This document shows positions 19,820-31,004 of a stretch of DNA of 64,000 bases, in pieces. Each line of letters opens with the position of its first letter. Within the stretch, counting starts at the first letter, position 1. Origin of the DNA: Rhizobium tropici CIAT 899 (GTDB lineage Bacteria; Pseudomonadota; Alphaproteobacteria; Rhizobiales; Rhizobiaceae); the NCBI RefSeq assembly GCF_000330885.1, contig NC_020059.1:1973001-2037000 (forward strand). Direction: 5' to 3'. A program made the translations under genes and the position numbers. The notes under the pieces were generated by a model. The model was not told where the DNA came from. It saw only the letters and a list, made by a program, of their open reading frames with translations, and searched no databases.

Positions 19820-20404
19820 CTATTGCGGATTGGCCGACTTCTGCTGATCGGAAGGCTGTTGTTGCTGCTGTTTGACAAGATCCACCATCACGCTCTTGAG
19901 CGAGCTCGGATTGCCGTTGTCGTCGTTGGTGACGATATCATCCACCACGGGCCGTCCGCCCTCCTCGATGACCTCGAAGCGAACCGTCGTCACCTTCTGA
20001 TAATCGGCGTCGGAACCCATGCAGGTTAATTTCTTGAAGGTTGCCAGCACTTCCGTCACATTGTTCTTGGGCGGCTGTGCGGCAATCTTCACATCCTCCA
20101 GCGGACACGCGTCCTGCGCGTTGACGATGACATCGTAGTCGAAAGGCGAGATACCATCCTCGTCGGCGGCGGGAAATTGCGCCGCCGCCTCGTATTTCGC
20201 TCCAAAATCCTTGCTGTAGATATCCTTGAGCTTGTCCTCGCCGAAAATATCCTGCCAGTCGCTGTCGCCGCCCGCCCAGTTCGAGACCGTCGCATCCATG
20301 ATGGCCTTGACCGGCGTCGTCGCATCGGCAGCAAGCGCCATATGCGCACCAAACGAAAACTGGAAAAGCGTAAAGGCAATCGCGGAGGCGGCAAATTTCT
20401 GCAT
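19820..20404 (-). CDS. Exported protein of unknown function with Gln-rich tail
   Basis: 194 codons from the ATG at 20404. Residues 1-26 form a signal peptide (MQKFAASAIAFTLFQF...MALAA), so the protein is probably periplasmic. The mature part is acidic, with repeated Asp-rich segments (DWQDIFGEDKLKDIYSKDF), and has only two Cys residues (DACPLED, LTCMGSD), which could form a disulfide. The last 20 residues are Gln-rich (LVKQQQQQPSDQQ). No family recognised. It is divergent from icd, 222 bp away. Confidence 0.75.
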   Translation of the reverse strand: MQKFAASAIAFTLFQFSFGAHMALAADATTPVKAIMDATVSNWAGGDSDWQDIFGEDKLKDIYSKDFGAKYEAAAQFPAADEDGISPFDYDVIVNAQDACPLEDVKIAAQPPKNNVTEVLATFKKLTCMGSDADYQKVTTVRFEVIEEGGRPVVDDIVTNDDNGNPSSLKSVMVDLVKQQQQQPSDQQKSANPQ

Positions 20405-20626
20405 GATATGATTCCGTTGCAACAGGCAAAACATGCGCGACATTAGACCCATCGACCGCTTTGGCAATGGCCGGATCGCAAAATGCGGGCGATGTCACGA
20501 ATGATCAAAAACGCGACGCGGAAGGCTCTATCGGCTTTGCGTTCCGCGCTTGCGGTGCTATAGCCCTCGGGACTTCACATTACCCACAGGACCATCCGGT
20601 CCCATTAGCTTAAACGAGGCAGAAGT

Positions 20627-21841
20627 ATGAAGAAGATCAAGGTCGCAAATCCCGTTGCCGATCTCGATGGCGATGAAATGACTCGCATCATCTGGCAGTT
20701 TATCAAAGATAAACTGATCTACCCCTACCTCGACATCGATATCGACTACTACGACCTCTCGGTCGAAAACCGCGACGCGACCAACGACCAGGTCACGATC
20801 GACGCCGCCAACGCCATCAAGAAGCATGGTGTCGGCATCAAGTGCGCGACGATCACGCCGGATGAAGATCGCGTCAAGGAATTCAACCTGAAGCAGATGT
20901 GGAAGAGCCCGAACGGCACCATCCGCAACATCCTCGGCGGCGTCATCTTCCGCGAGCCGATCATCTGCAAGAACGTTCCGCGCCTCGTTCCCGGCTGGAC
21001 CAAGCCGATCGTCGTCGGCCGCCATGCCTTCGGAGATCAGTATCGCGCGACCGACTTCAAATTCCCGGGCAAGGGCAAGCTGACCATCAAGTTCGTCGGC
21101 GAAGATGGCGAAGTCATCGAAAAGGAAGTCTTCAACGCTCCGGGCGCCGGCGTTGCCATGGCCATGTACAACCTCGACGAGTCGATCCGCGAATTCGCCC
21201 GCGCCTCGATGATGTACGGCCTGATGCGCAAGTGGCCGGTCTACCTCTCCACAAAGAATACCATTCTCAAGGCCTATGATGGCCGCTTCAAGGACATCTT
21301 CGAAGAAGTCTACCAGAACGAGTTCAAGGCTCAGTTCGACGAAGCCGGCATCACCTACGAGCACCGCCTGATCGACGACATGGTCGCCTCGGCCCTCAAG
21401 TGGTCCGGCGGCTACGTCTGGGCCTGCAAGAACTACGACGGCGACGTCCAGTCCGATACCGTTGCCCAGGGCTTCGGCTCACTCGGCCTGATGACCTCGG
21501 TTCTCCTGACGCCGGACGGCAAGACGGTGGAAGCCGAAGCCGCACACGGCACGGTGACGCGCCACTACCGTCAGCACCAGAAGGGCCAGGAAACCTCAAC
21601 GAACTCGATCGCTTCGATCTTCGCCTGGACCCGTGGTCTCGCTCACCGCGCCAAGCTGGACGACAATGCGGAACTCGCAAAGTTCGCCTCGACGCTGGAA
21701 AAAGTCTGCGTCGATACCGTCGAAGCCGGCTACATGACCAAGGACCTGGCGCTGCTGATCGGCCCCGACCAGCCGTGGCTCTCGACCACCGCCTTCCTCG
21801 ACAAGATCGACGAGAACCTCAAGAAGGCCATGGCTGCCTAA
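20627..21841 (+). CDS. icd: NADP-dependent isocitrate dehydrogenase
   Basis: 404 codons, the length of the homodimeric eukaryote-like (type II) enzyme found in Rhizobiales. It oxidises isocitrate to 2-oxoglutarate in the TCA cycle, making NADPH. Signatures: [33 protein letters not shown] (substrate-binding Ser/Asn), the metal-binding IDDMVA and YDGDVQSD Asp residues, and [18 protein letters not shown] (NADP-binding). GAGGCAGAAGT precedes the ATG. A strong terminator follows. Confidence 0.98.
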   Translation: MKKIKVANPVADLDGDEMTRIIWQFIKDKLIYPYLDIDIDYYDLSVENRDATNDQVTIDAANAIKKHGVGIKCATITPDEDRVKEFNLKQMWKSPNGTIRNILGGVIFREPIICKNVPRLVPGWTKPIVVGRHAFGDQYRATDFKFPGKGKLTIKFVGEDGEVIEKEVFNAPGAGVAMAMYNLDESIREFARASMMYGLMRKWPVYLSTKNTILKAYDGRFKDIFEEVYQNEFKAQFDEAGITYEHRLIDDMVASALKWSGGYVWACKNYDGDVQSDTVAQGFGSLGLMTSVLLTPDGKTVEAEAAHGTVTRHYRQHQKGQETSTNSIASIFAWTRGLAHRAKLDDNAELAKFASTLEKVCVDTVEAGYMTKDLALLIGPDQPWLSTTAFLDKIDENLKKAMAA

Positions 21842-21865
21842 GCCTTGCCGCCATCTGGATATGCG

Positions 21866-21896
21866 AAAACCCGGCCTTAGTGCCGGGTTTTCTTTT
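21866..21896 (+). terminator. Intrinsic terminator of icd
   Basis: Perfect 10-bp stem AAAACCCGGC-CTTAGT-GCCGGGTTTT (21866-21891), then CTTTT, 25 bp after the icd stop codon. Separates icd from the glutathione transferase gene. Confidence 0.92.
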
Positions 21897-21960
21897 GCCC
21901 GGAATCTTGCCGCCGGGGCGAACCAATGGCAAAAATGCGCGCAACAAAAGGGAGAGGCAG

Positions 21961-22587
21961 ATGGCAGAAGAACTCGTATTCTATACCAACCCGATGTCGC
22001 GCGGACGCATCGCCCGCTGGATGCTGGAGGAGACCGGCCAGCCCTACCGCACCGAATATCTCGATTACGGCACGACGATGAAATCGCCGGAGTATCTTGC
22101 GGTCAACCCCATGGGCAAGGTGCCGGCCATCAAGCATGGCGATACCGTCGTCACCGAAGGTGCCGCCATCTGCGCCTATCTGGCCGAAACCTTCCCGCAG
22201 GCTGGCCTCGCCCCGACGGCGGCCGAGCGCGGCCGCTATTTCCGCTGGATGTTTTTTGCTGCCGGCCCGTTGGACGCTGCAGTTACCATCCGCGCGCTTG
22301 GCTTCGAAATTCCACCGGAACGTCAGCGCATGGCCGGCTGCGGCAGCATCCAAGGCGTGCTCGATACGATCGAATATGCAGTCTCAAGCTCGCCATTCAT
22401 CGCCGGCGACCGCTTCACGGCCGCCGACGTCTATGTCGGTTCGCATATCGGCTGGGGTCTCAATTTCGGCACGATCGAGAAGCGGCAGGCCTTCGTCGAT
22501 TATTGGGCCCGGGTCAGCGACCGCGATGCTTATCGCCGCGGCAACGAGATTGACAATGCAGCCATGCCGAAGCCAGCAAATGCCTGA
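21961..22587 (+). CDS. Glutathione S-transferase family protein
   Basis: 208 codons. N-terminal thioredoxin-like domain 1-80 with YTNPMSRGRIARWMLEE (glutathione-site Ser/Arg region), NPMGKVPAI (cis-Pro) and TEGAAICAYLAE, then an all-helical C-terminal domain with FTAADVYVG. Conjugates glutathione to electrophiles or serves as a reductase; the substrate is unknown. GGGAGAGGCAG stands just before the ATG. It lies after the icd terminator, so it has its own promoter or depends on read-through. An upstream in-frame extension lies inside icd in another frame and is not real. Confidence 0.92.
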   Translation: MAEELVFYTNPMSRGRIARWMLEETGQPYRTEYLDYGTTMKSPEYLAVNPMGKVPAIKHGDTVVTEGAAICAYLAETFPQAGLAPTAAERGRYFRWMFFAAGPLDAAVTIRALGFEIPPERQRMAGCGSIQGVLDTIEYAVSSSPFIAGDRFTAADVYVGSHIGWGLNFGTIEKRQAFVDYWARVSDRDAYRRGNEIDNAAMPKPANA

Positions 22588-22633
22588 CAATACAAGGCAT
22601 TAAAAAGAAATCTTCGAGCGCACCCATATGCCG

Positions 22634-23485
22634 CTATTGCAGCGGCATATAGATATCGGTCAAAAGCTCCGTCGGCGGCACGTCGCGCGGATTGTTGATA
22701 TATTCCTCGAACATGACGGTATCGCGCAATTGCCGACCGGAAGCCGGCAGCCATTGCGCATAGAGCCAGTGATAGGCCTTATGCATGTTTGCGTAGGGGC
22801 CTTTGTGGCGCAGCACGGCATAGTCGCCGCCATCGAGCGAACGCCGCTCCAGCGGAGCATTGGCAACGACGGCCTCGCCAGCCGTGACGCAGGCATAGGA
22901 GCGCAGTTTGTCCGCTTCCACCACATCCGGATCATCGAGATAGACTCCGATCATGCGCATGTCCGGCCCGGCAAGGCCGCGGGCAAAGATGGTACCGAAA
23001 AGTGTTTCGAAAGCTTGGCCGATCTGCATATAGGAGCCGCGATGGGCGACACCGATCAGTGACATCGGGGAAATAGTGCGAAGCGTAACGTCGAACATGA
23101 CCGTGATCCTTCCTTGGGTACTCGGTTCGAAGATCGTGTGGCTTCCCTCATTCCGATGTCGCGCCGGCGGCATGCCGTAGACGGATCTGAAGATACGGTT
23201 GAACGACTGGAGGTTGGGATAGCCTGACCGCTTTGCAATGTCGCTGACGGATAGACGGGTGTTGACGAGATCGCCGGCGGCACGATGCAGCCGAAGCCGC
23301 TTGACGGTCGCCGCCGCCGTCTCGCCGTAGATCGCCCGATAGATCCTGTGCCAGTGATAGCTGGACATGCAGGCGATTTCGGCGAGCCTTTCCATATCGA
23401 GCTCATCGTCCAGATGCTCATGGATATAGGCCGAAACCCGCCGCAACCGGGTCTCGTAAAGTGTCCACGCCGTTCCACCACTCAT
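22634..23485 (-). CDS. AraC-family regulator with GyrI-like effector domain
   Basis: 283 codons from the ATG at 23485, chosen for AGGGG upstream; 34 in-frame codons before it are rejected. The AraC DNA-binding domain is at the N-terminus (about 10-110), with two helix-turn-helix units: LDMERLAEIACMSSYHWHRIY and SVSDIAKRSGYPNLQSFNRIF. A GyrI-like small-molecule-binding domain (about 125-283) ends in ...DVPPTELLTDIYMPLQ, as in Rob/SbmC-type proteins. Such regulators respond to amphipathic or toxic compounds. It is convergent with the glutathione transferase gene, 46 bp apart. Confidence 0.92.
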   Translation of the reverse strand: MSGGTAWTLYETRLRRVSAYIHEHLDDELDMERLAEIACMSSYHWHRIYRAIYGETAAATVKRLRLHRAAGDLVNTRLSVSDIAKRSGYPNLQSFNRIFRSVYGMPPARHRNEGSHTIFEPSTQGRITVMFDVTLRTISPMSLIGVAHRGSYMQIGQAFETLFGTIFARGLAGPDMRMIGVYLDDPDVVEADKLRSYACVTAGEAVVANAPLERRSLDGGDYAVLRHKGPYANMHKAYHWLYAQWLPASGRQLRDTVMFEEYINNPRDVPPTELLTDIYMPLQ

Positions 23486-23622
23486 GTCAAACCCCTTGCA
23501 AATCGATCGACCCGACAAGAGCATAACCCGATTTGACAAATCCTGCGGAGTTGCCTGCACAAAGACAAATGGCGGACACCGAAGCATCCGCCATCTTTAA
23601 TTATCAATCGGAAATCAGTGCC

Positions 23623-26283
<2,661 letters not shown>

Positions 26284-26371
26284 ATGGGGCCCTTCAGTCC
26301 TGCGCTCAGCAACTTGCATCAAAGTCAGTGGCTTTTATCGTCCGCTCCCGGCGCTGTCCAGCCGCACGAAC

Positions 26372-26410
26372 AAAACCGGCCGCACATCCCTTGGACAATA
26401 CGGCCGGTTT
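26372..26410 (-). terminator. Intrinsic terminator of recA
   Basis: Perfect 10-bp inverted repeat AAACCGGCCG (26373-26382) / CGGCCGGTTT (26401-26410) with an 18-nt loop. On the - strand it is followed by TTTTG. It lies 48 bp after the recA stop and 89 bp before the alaS start. Confidence 0.8.
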
Positions 26411-26457
26411 CGACTTTTGGGTCTCGATCTTAGGTCGGGAACTGCTTCCCGAAGCCT

Positions 26458-27543
<1,086 letters not shown>

Positions 27544-27611
27544 TCGATCCACCTTTAGGTTATTGAAGCCGCTCTAGCAATGTCGCCGCCGATGAGAATT
27601 CTGTACTCTAT

Positions 27612-27628
27612 TTGTTCTCCTATCGCAA
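27612..27628 (-). promoter_or_regulatory. LexA (SOS) operator of recA, TTG-N11-CAA type
   Basis: TTG-TTCTCCTATCG-CAA at 27612-27628, palindromic in its outer triplets, 69 bp upstream of the recA start codon. This is the form reported for the Rhizobium etli recA operator. It probably overlaps the recA promoter, though I cannot place -35/-10 hexamers with confidence. Confidence 0.7.
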
Positions 27629-27782
27629 GAGCACAACAAGCAATTGAAAGAAAAAGATAAAATGATTTCCGTTCTACTTTTGTTTTCTTCTTTCTTCCCA
27701 GATACTTACGGTTATGGGGCGGCCAATTCACGCATGTCGCCGCCCCGCTCGATTCGTCTTTTCGACTGCTGAGGATAACCCT

Positions 27783-28727
27783 ATGGCGAAAAAGATTCTC
27801 GTTCTCGGCGGCGCCCATATAGACCGGCGTGGCCGCATCTTCGGCGAGACGGCGCCCGGCGCCAGCAACCCCGGCGCATGGTTCGAGGAGCCCGGCGGCG
27901 GCGGCTTCAATGCGGCGCGAAATCTCGCCCGCCTGGGCTTCGATGTAAAGCTGATCTCGCCGCGCGGCGGCGACCCCTCCGGCGAAATGGTGGCCGAGGC
28001 TGCAAGCCACGCCGGCATCGACGACAAGCCCTTCGTCTTCCTCGATCGCAAGACGCCGAGCTATACCGCGATCCTCGAGAATGACGGCAATCTGGTCATC
28101 GCGCTTGCCGATATGGAGCTCTACAAGCTCTTCGTTCCGCGACGCCTGGCGATTCGCGCCGTTCGCGATGCCTTCGATGAAACCGACCTCATTCTCTGCG
28201 ACGCCAATCTGCCTGCCGAAACCTTAGGCGCAATTGCGGCAAGAGCTGCTCTATGCGGTAAACCGGTCGCCGCTATCGCTATCTCGCCGGCAAAAGTGGT
28301 GCGGCTGAAGCCAAGCCTTGCCGGCATCGACCACCTGTTCCTCAACGAAGCCGAAGCCGCGGCGTTGACTGAAATCCGCCCGGAAGACCCACGCGAATGG
28401 GTGAGCGCTTTGCGCGCGCTCCATCTGCGCAACGGCGTGATCACGCGCGGGAAACGGCCCCTGATCGCGTTCTCGCGTGATATCGTGGTCAGCTTGCAGC
28501 CGCCCATCGTCGAGGATATCGCCGATGTCACCGGTGCGGGAGATTCGCTTGCTTCCGGCGTTCTGTCGGCGCTGATGGCCGGCCACGATCTCGCGGAAGC
28601 CATACGACATGGCGTGGCGGCGGCGGCAATCACCGTCCAGTCTCCCTATGCAACCGCAGAAAATCTCTCTCCCGAGCTGCTAAACGCGGCCCTGGCCCTT
28701 GTTCCCAAGGCCGAAATTCTGTCATGA
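27783..28727 (+). CDS. psuK: Pseudouridine kinase (PfkB family)
   Basis: 314 codons from the ATG at 27783, with GAGG upstream. PfkB signatures: an N-terminal GGAHIDRRGR substrate-binding strand, EPGGGGFNAARNLARLG (family signature 1 region), and the C-terminal DVTGAGDSLASGVLSALM with the catalytic Asp in the GAGD motif. PsuK phosphorylates pseudouridine to pseudouridine 5'-phosphate, which PsuG, encoded 46 bp downstream, then cleaves. That context is the reason to prefer PsuK over other sugar kinases. Confidence 0.9.
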   Translation: MAKKILVLGGAHIDRRGRIFGETAPGASNPGAWFEEPGGGGFNAARNLARLGFDVKLISPRGGDPSGEMVAEAASHAGIDDKPFVFLDRKTPSYTAILENDGNLVIALADMELYKLFVPRRLAIRAVRDAFDETDLILCDANLPAETLGAIAARAALCGKPVAAIAISPAKVVRLKPSLAGIDHLFLNEAEAAALTEIRPEDPREWVSALRALHLRNGVITRGKRPLIAFSRDIVVSLQPPIVEDIADVTGAGDSLASGVLSALMAGHDLAEAIRHGVAAAAITVQSPYATAENLSPELLNAALALVPKAEILS

Positions 28728-28773
28728 AGCCTGTTCAAAACGCGTATACTGTTTCAGTGAATTGGAAACGACA

Positions 28774-29700
28774 ATGACCCAGCCTATCTCGCCCCTGCTT
28801 CCGATCTCCTATTCGAAGGAAGTCGCTGCCGCAAAGCTCCGCGGTGCGCCGATCGTTGCTCTGGAATCGACGATCATCACCCACGGCATGCCCTATCCAG
28901 GCAATATCGAGATGGCCCGCAGCGTCGAAGCGATCATCCGGCAGGAAGGCGCGGTACCCGCGACCATCGCCGTCATCCACGGTACCCTGCATATCGGCCT
29001 CGAGCCGGAAGAGCTGGAGGCCCTTGCCAAGACAGAAGGTGCGTTGAAGGTCTCGCGCGCAGACATCGCCTTTGCGATCGCCGAGCGCCGCACCGGCGCA
29101 ACCACCGTTGCCGCTACGATGATCGCCGCAGCCCGCGCCGGCATCAAGGTTTTTGCCACAGGCGGCATCGGCGGCGTCCATCGCGGCGCGGAAGAGAGCT
29201 TCGATATTTCGGCCGACCTTGAAGAGCTGTCCCGCACCGGCGTCATCGTCGTCTGCGCTGGAGCCAAGGCGATCCTCGATATTCCGAAGACGCTGGAAGT
29301 GCTGGAAACCCGCGGCGTTCCGGTCGTCACCTACGACAGCACCGAGTTCCCTGCCTTCTGGTCGCGCTCGTCAGGACTTACGAGCCCGCTGACGCTGAAC
29401 AGCCCGGCGGCCATCGCCAACTTCCAGACGACGCGCGAGCAGCTCGGCATCGATGGCGGTATGCTGATCGCCAATCCGGTTCCGGAAGCAGATGAGATCC
29501 CGCGCGAGGAGATGGAAATCTATATTGAGCGGGCCCTCGACAGCGCCGAGCGCGACGAGATCACCGGCAAGGCGGTTACGCCTTATCTGCTGAGCACGAT
29601 CTTCGACATCACCGAAGGCCGCAGCCTCAAGACCAATATCGCGCTTGTCGAAAACAATGCGCGCCTGGCCGCGGAAATCGCCGTCGCTCTGGCGGACTAA
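28774..29700 (+). CDS. psuG: Pseudouridine-5'-phosphate glycosidase
   Basis: 308 codons from the ATG at 28774 (MTQPISPLLPIS). It cleaves the C-glycosidic bond of pseudouridine 5'-phosphate to uracil and ribose 5-phosphate. Signatures: VALESTIITHGMPYP, GGIGGVHRGAEESFDISADL (catalytic Lys region nearby), VVCAGAKAILDI and ETRGVPVVTYDSTEFPAFW. It is second in the psuK-psuG pathway operon for salvage of RNA breakdown products. The visible Shine-Dalgarno is weak (GGAAACGACA). Confidence 0.95.
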   Translation: MTQPISPLLPISYSKEVAAAKLRGAPIVALESTIITHGMPYPGNIEMARSVEAIIRQEGAVPATIAVIHGTLHIGLEPEELEALAKTEGALKVSRADIAFAIAERRTGATTVAATMIAAARAGIKVFATGGIGGVHRGAEESFDISADLEELSRTGVIVVCAGAKAILDIPKTLEVLETRGVPVVTYDSTEFPAFWSRSSGLTSPLTLNSPAAIANFQTTREQLGIDGGMLIANPVPEADEIPREEMEIYIERALDSAERDEITGKAVTPYLLSTIFDITEGRSLKTNIALVENNARLAAEIAVALAD

Positions 29701-29718
29701 TCAAGGCCCTAGTCACAG

Positions 29719-29758
29719 GAACGGCCGGGTGTGCGATCGCCCGGCCGTTCTCTTTCTT
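29719..29758 (+). terminator. Intrinsic terminator between psuG and trpS (convergent)
   Basis: Perfect 11-bp stem GAACGGCCGGG (29719-29729) / CCCGGCCGTTC (29740-29750), then TCTTTCTTTC. It is T-rich only on the + side, so it terminates psuG. Confidence 0.88.
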
Positions 29759-30778
29759 TCAAGTGAGAGAGAACAGACCCAGAGCAGACCTTAATTCGGC
29801 AAACGTCGCCTCTGTCCGCTCCCTCGCCTTTCGCGTCCCCTCCCGCAAGACTTCCATCACATAGTCCGGTTCAGCGGCATAACGCGCGCGACGCTCGCGG
29901 ATCGGCGCGAGCAGCGCTTGCAGGACATTCTCGAGATGTCTCTTCAAGGTGACGTCGCCAAGGCCGCCGCGGCGATAATGCTCTTTCATCTCTTCGACGA
30001 ATTGCCGATCCTCACAAAAAGCATCGAGATAGGTGAAGACGACATTTCCCTCGACCTTGCCGGGATCGCTGACGCGCAGATGATCCGGATCGGTATACAT
30101 GCGCCGCACCGCATCCCTGATCTCATCGGACGATGCCGAAAGCGGGATCGCATTACCCTGCGATTTGCTCATCTTCGCCTTGCCGTCGACGCCGGGCAGA
30201 CGCCCGACAGCCGGCACCATCGCTGTAGCCTCCACGAGAACATCTCGCCCGATCTGCTGGTTGAGACGGCGAACGATCTTATTGGTCTGCTCGATCAACG
30301 GCGCCTGATCCTCCCCGACGGGAACGACGGTCGCCTTGAAGGCGGTGATATCGGCGGCTTGCGCGACCGGGTAGCAGAGAAAGCCGGCCGGTACATCGCG
30401 TTCGAAACCGCGCAGCTGGATCTCCGTCTTGATCGTCGGATTGCGCTCCAGGCGACTGACAGTCACGAAATTCAGGTAGAGTAGTGTCAATTCCGCCAGC
30501 GCGGGTAAAGCGGATTGAACGCAGGTCGTTGTCAGCGCCGGATCGATGCCGACTGCAAGATAGTCCGTGGCGACTTCAAGGACGTTGCGCTGCACTTTCT
30601 GGGGATCATGCGCATTGTCCGTCAGTGCCTGCGTATCCGCCAAGAGCAGGAATTGCTCATGGCTATGCTGAAGCGCAACGCGGCTTTTCAGCGACCCGGC
30701 ATAGTGGCCGAGATGGAGTGGACCCGTGGTCCGGTCGCCCGTCAGGATGACGGGACGATTATCGGTAGGGGAAAACAT
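29759..30778 (-). CDS. trpS: Tryptophanyl-tRNA synthetase
   Basis: 339 codons from the ATG at 30778 ([19 protein letters not shown]), with GGAG 8 nt upstream. Class I signatures HLGH (the HIGH motif, in [12 protein letters not shown]) and KMSKS are intact. It charges tRNA-Trp. The variant [14 protein letters not shown] and the DTQALTDN segment are those of the subgroup that differs from the E. coli-type enzyme; whether the organism has a second trpS elsewhere cannot be seen. The 5' leader (30779-30941) holds a complete Trp-codon attenuator, so expression should rise when charged tRNA-Trp is scarce. Confidence 0.96.
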   Translation of the reverse strand: MFSPTDNRPVILTGDRTTGPLHLGHYAGSLKSRVALQHSHEQFLLLADTQALTDNAHDPQKVQRNVLEVATDYLAVGIDPALTTTCVQSALPALAELTLLYLNFVTVSRLERNPTIKTEIQLRGFERDVPAGFLCYPVAQAADITAFKATVVPVGEDQAPLIEQTNKIVRRLNQQIGRDVLVEATAMVPAVGRLPGVDGKAKMSKSQGNAIPLSASSDEIRDAVRRMYTDPDHLRVSDPGKVEGNVVFTYLDAFCEDRQFVEEMKEHYRRGGLGDVTLKRHLENVLQALLAPIRERRARYAAEPDYVMEVLREGTRKARERTEATFAELRSALGLFSLT

Positions 30779-30818
30779 TTCATTGCTCCGCAAAAGGAGC
30801 CGCCGCAATCGGGAAGGG

Positions 30819-30869
30819 AAAAACGGAAATGGACCATGCCCGCCGGATTACGGCGGCAGGGTCGATTTC
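30819..30869 (-). terminator. trpS attenuator terminator hairpin
   Basis: On the - strand a long hairpin (30869-30826) pairs GAAAT/ATTTC, GACC/GGTC, TGCC/GGCA and GCCG/CGGC around a TAATC loop. It totals 17 bp with two mismatches and one bulged G, and is followed by CG and five T (30823-30819). It sits 40 nt before the trpS start codon. The left arm overlaps CTGCCGC (30853-30859), which can instead pair with GCGGCAG (30882-30888) as an antiterminator. Confidence 0.75.
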
Positions 30870-30890
30870 AAGACATGACGACTGCCGCTC

Positions 30891-30941
30891 CTAGAAGGAG
30901 CGCCACCACATTTGGAAAACGGGCTCGGCAAGGTCGATCAT
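30891..30941 (-). CDS. trpS leader peptide with Trp-Trp codons
   Basis: A 16-codon frame MIDLAEPVFQMWWRSF ends in TAG. The two adjacent TGG codons are at 30908-30903. The last codons (CGC TCC TTC TAG) form the left arm of a perfect 7-bp hairpin, CGCTCCT-TCT-AGGAGCG (30902-30886). This is the layout of trp-operon leader peptides: Trp pair, pause hairpin, antiterminator, terminator. No Shine-Dalgarno is visible upstream of the ATG at 30941; translation could be leaderless, as is known for the rhizobial trpL leader, or start at the internal ATG at 30911. Confidence 0.65.
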   Translation of the reverse strand: MIDLAEPVFQMWWRSF

Positions 30942-30950
30942 GGGCGGTTG

Positions 30951-30977
30951 ATTACACCGTTGCGCCGCAATCGGCAA
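30951..30977 (-). promoter_or_regulatory. Possible promoter for the trpS leader
   Basis: TTGCCG (30977-30972) and TGTAAT (30956-30951) on the - strand, separated by 15 bp, could serve as -35 and -10. Transcription would then start at or next to the leader ATG at 30941, consistent with a leaderless leader peptide. The spacing is short and the -35 is weak. Confidence 0.35.
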
Positions 30978-31004
30978 CATGGAGAGGCGCGAAACGCCTC
31001 CTTC

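Noticed and set aside
27674..27688. GTTC-N7-GTTT as the main LexA box of recA
   Set aside because: The second half-site is imperfect and it lies farther upstream than the TTG-N11-CAA operator, which is a better match to the rhizobial form.
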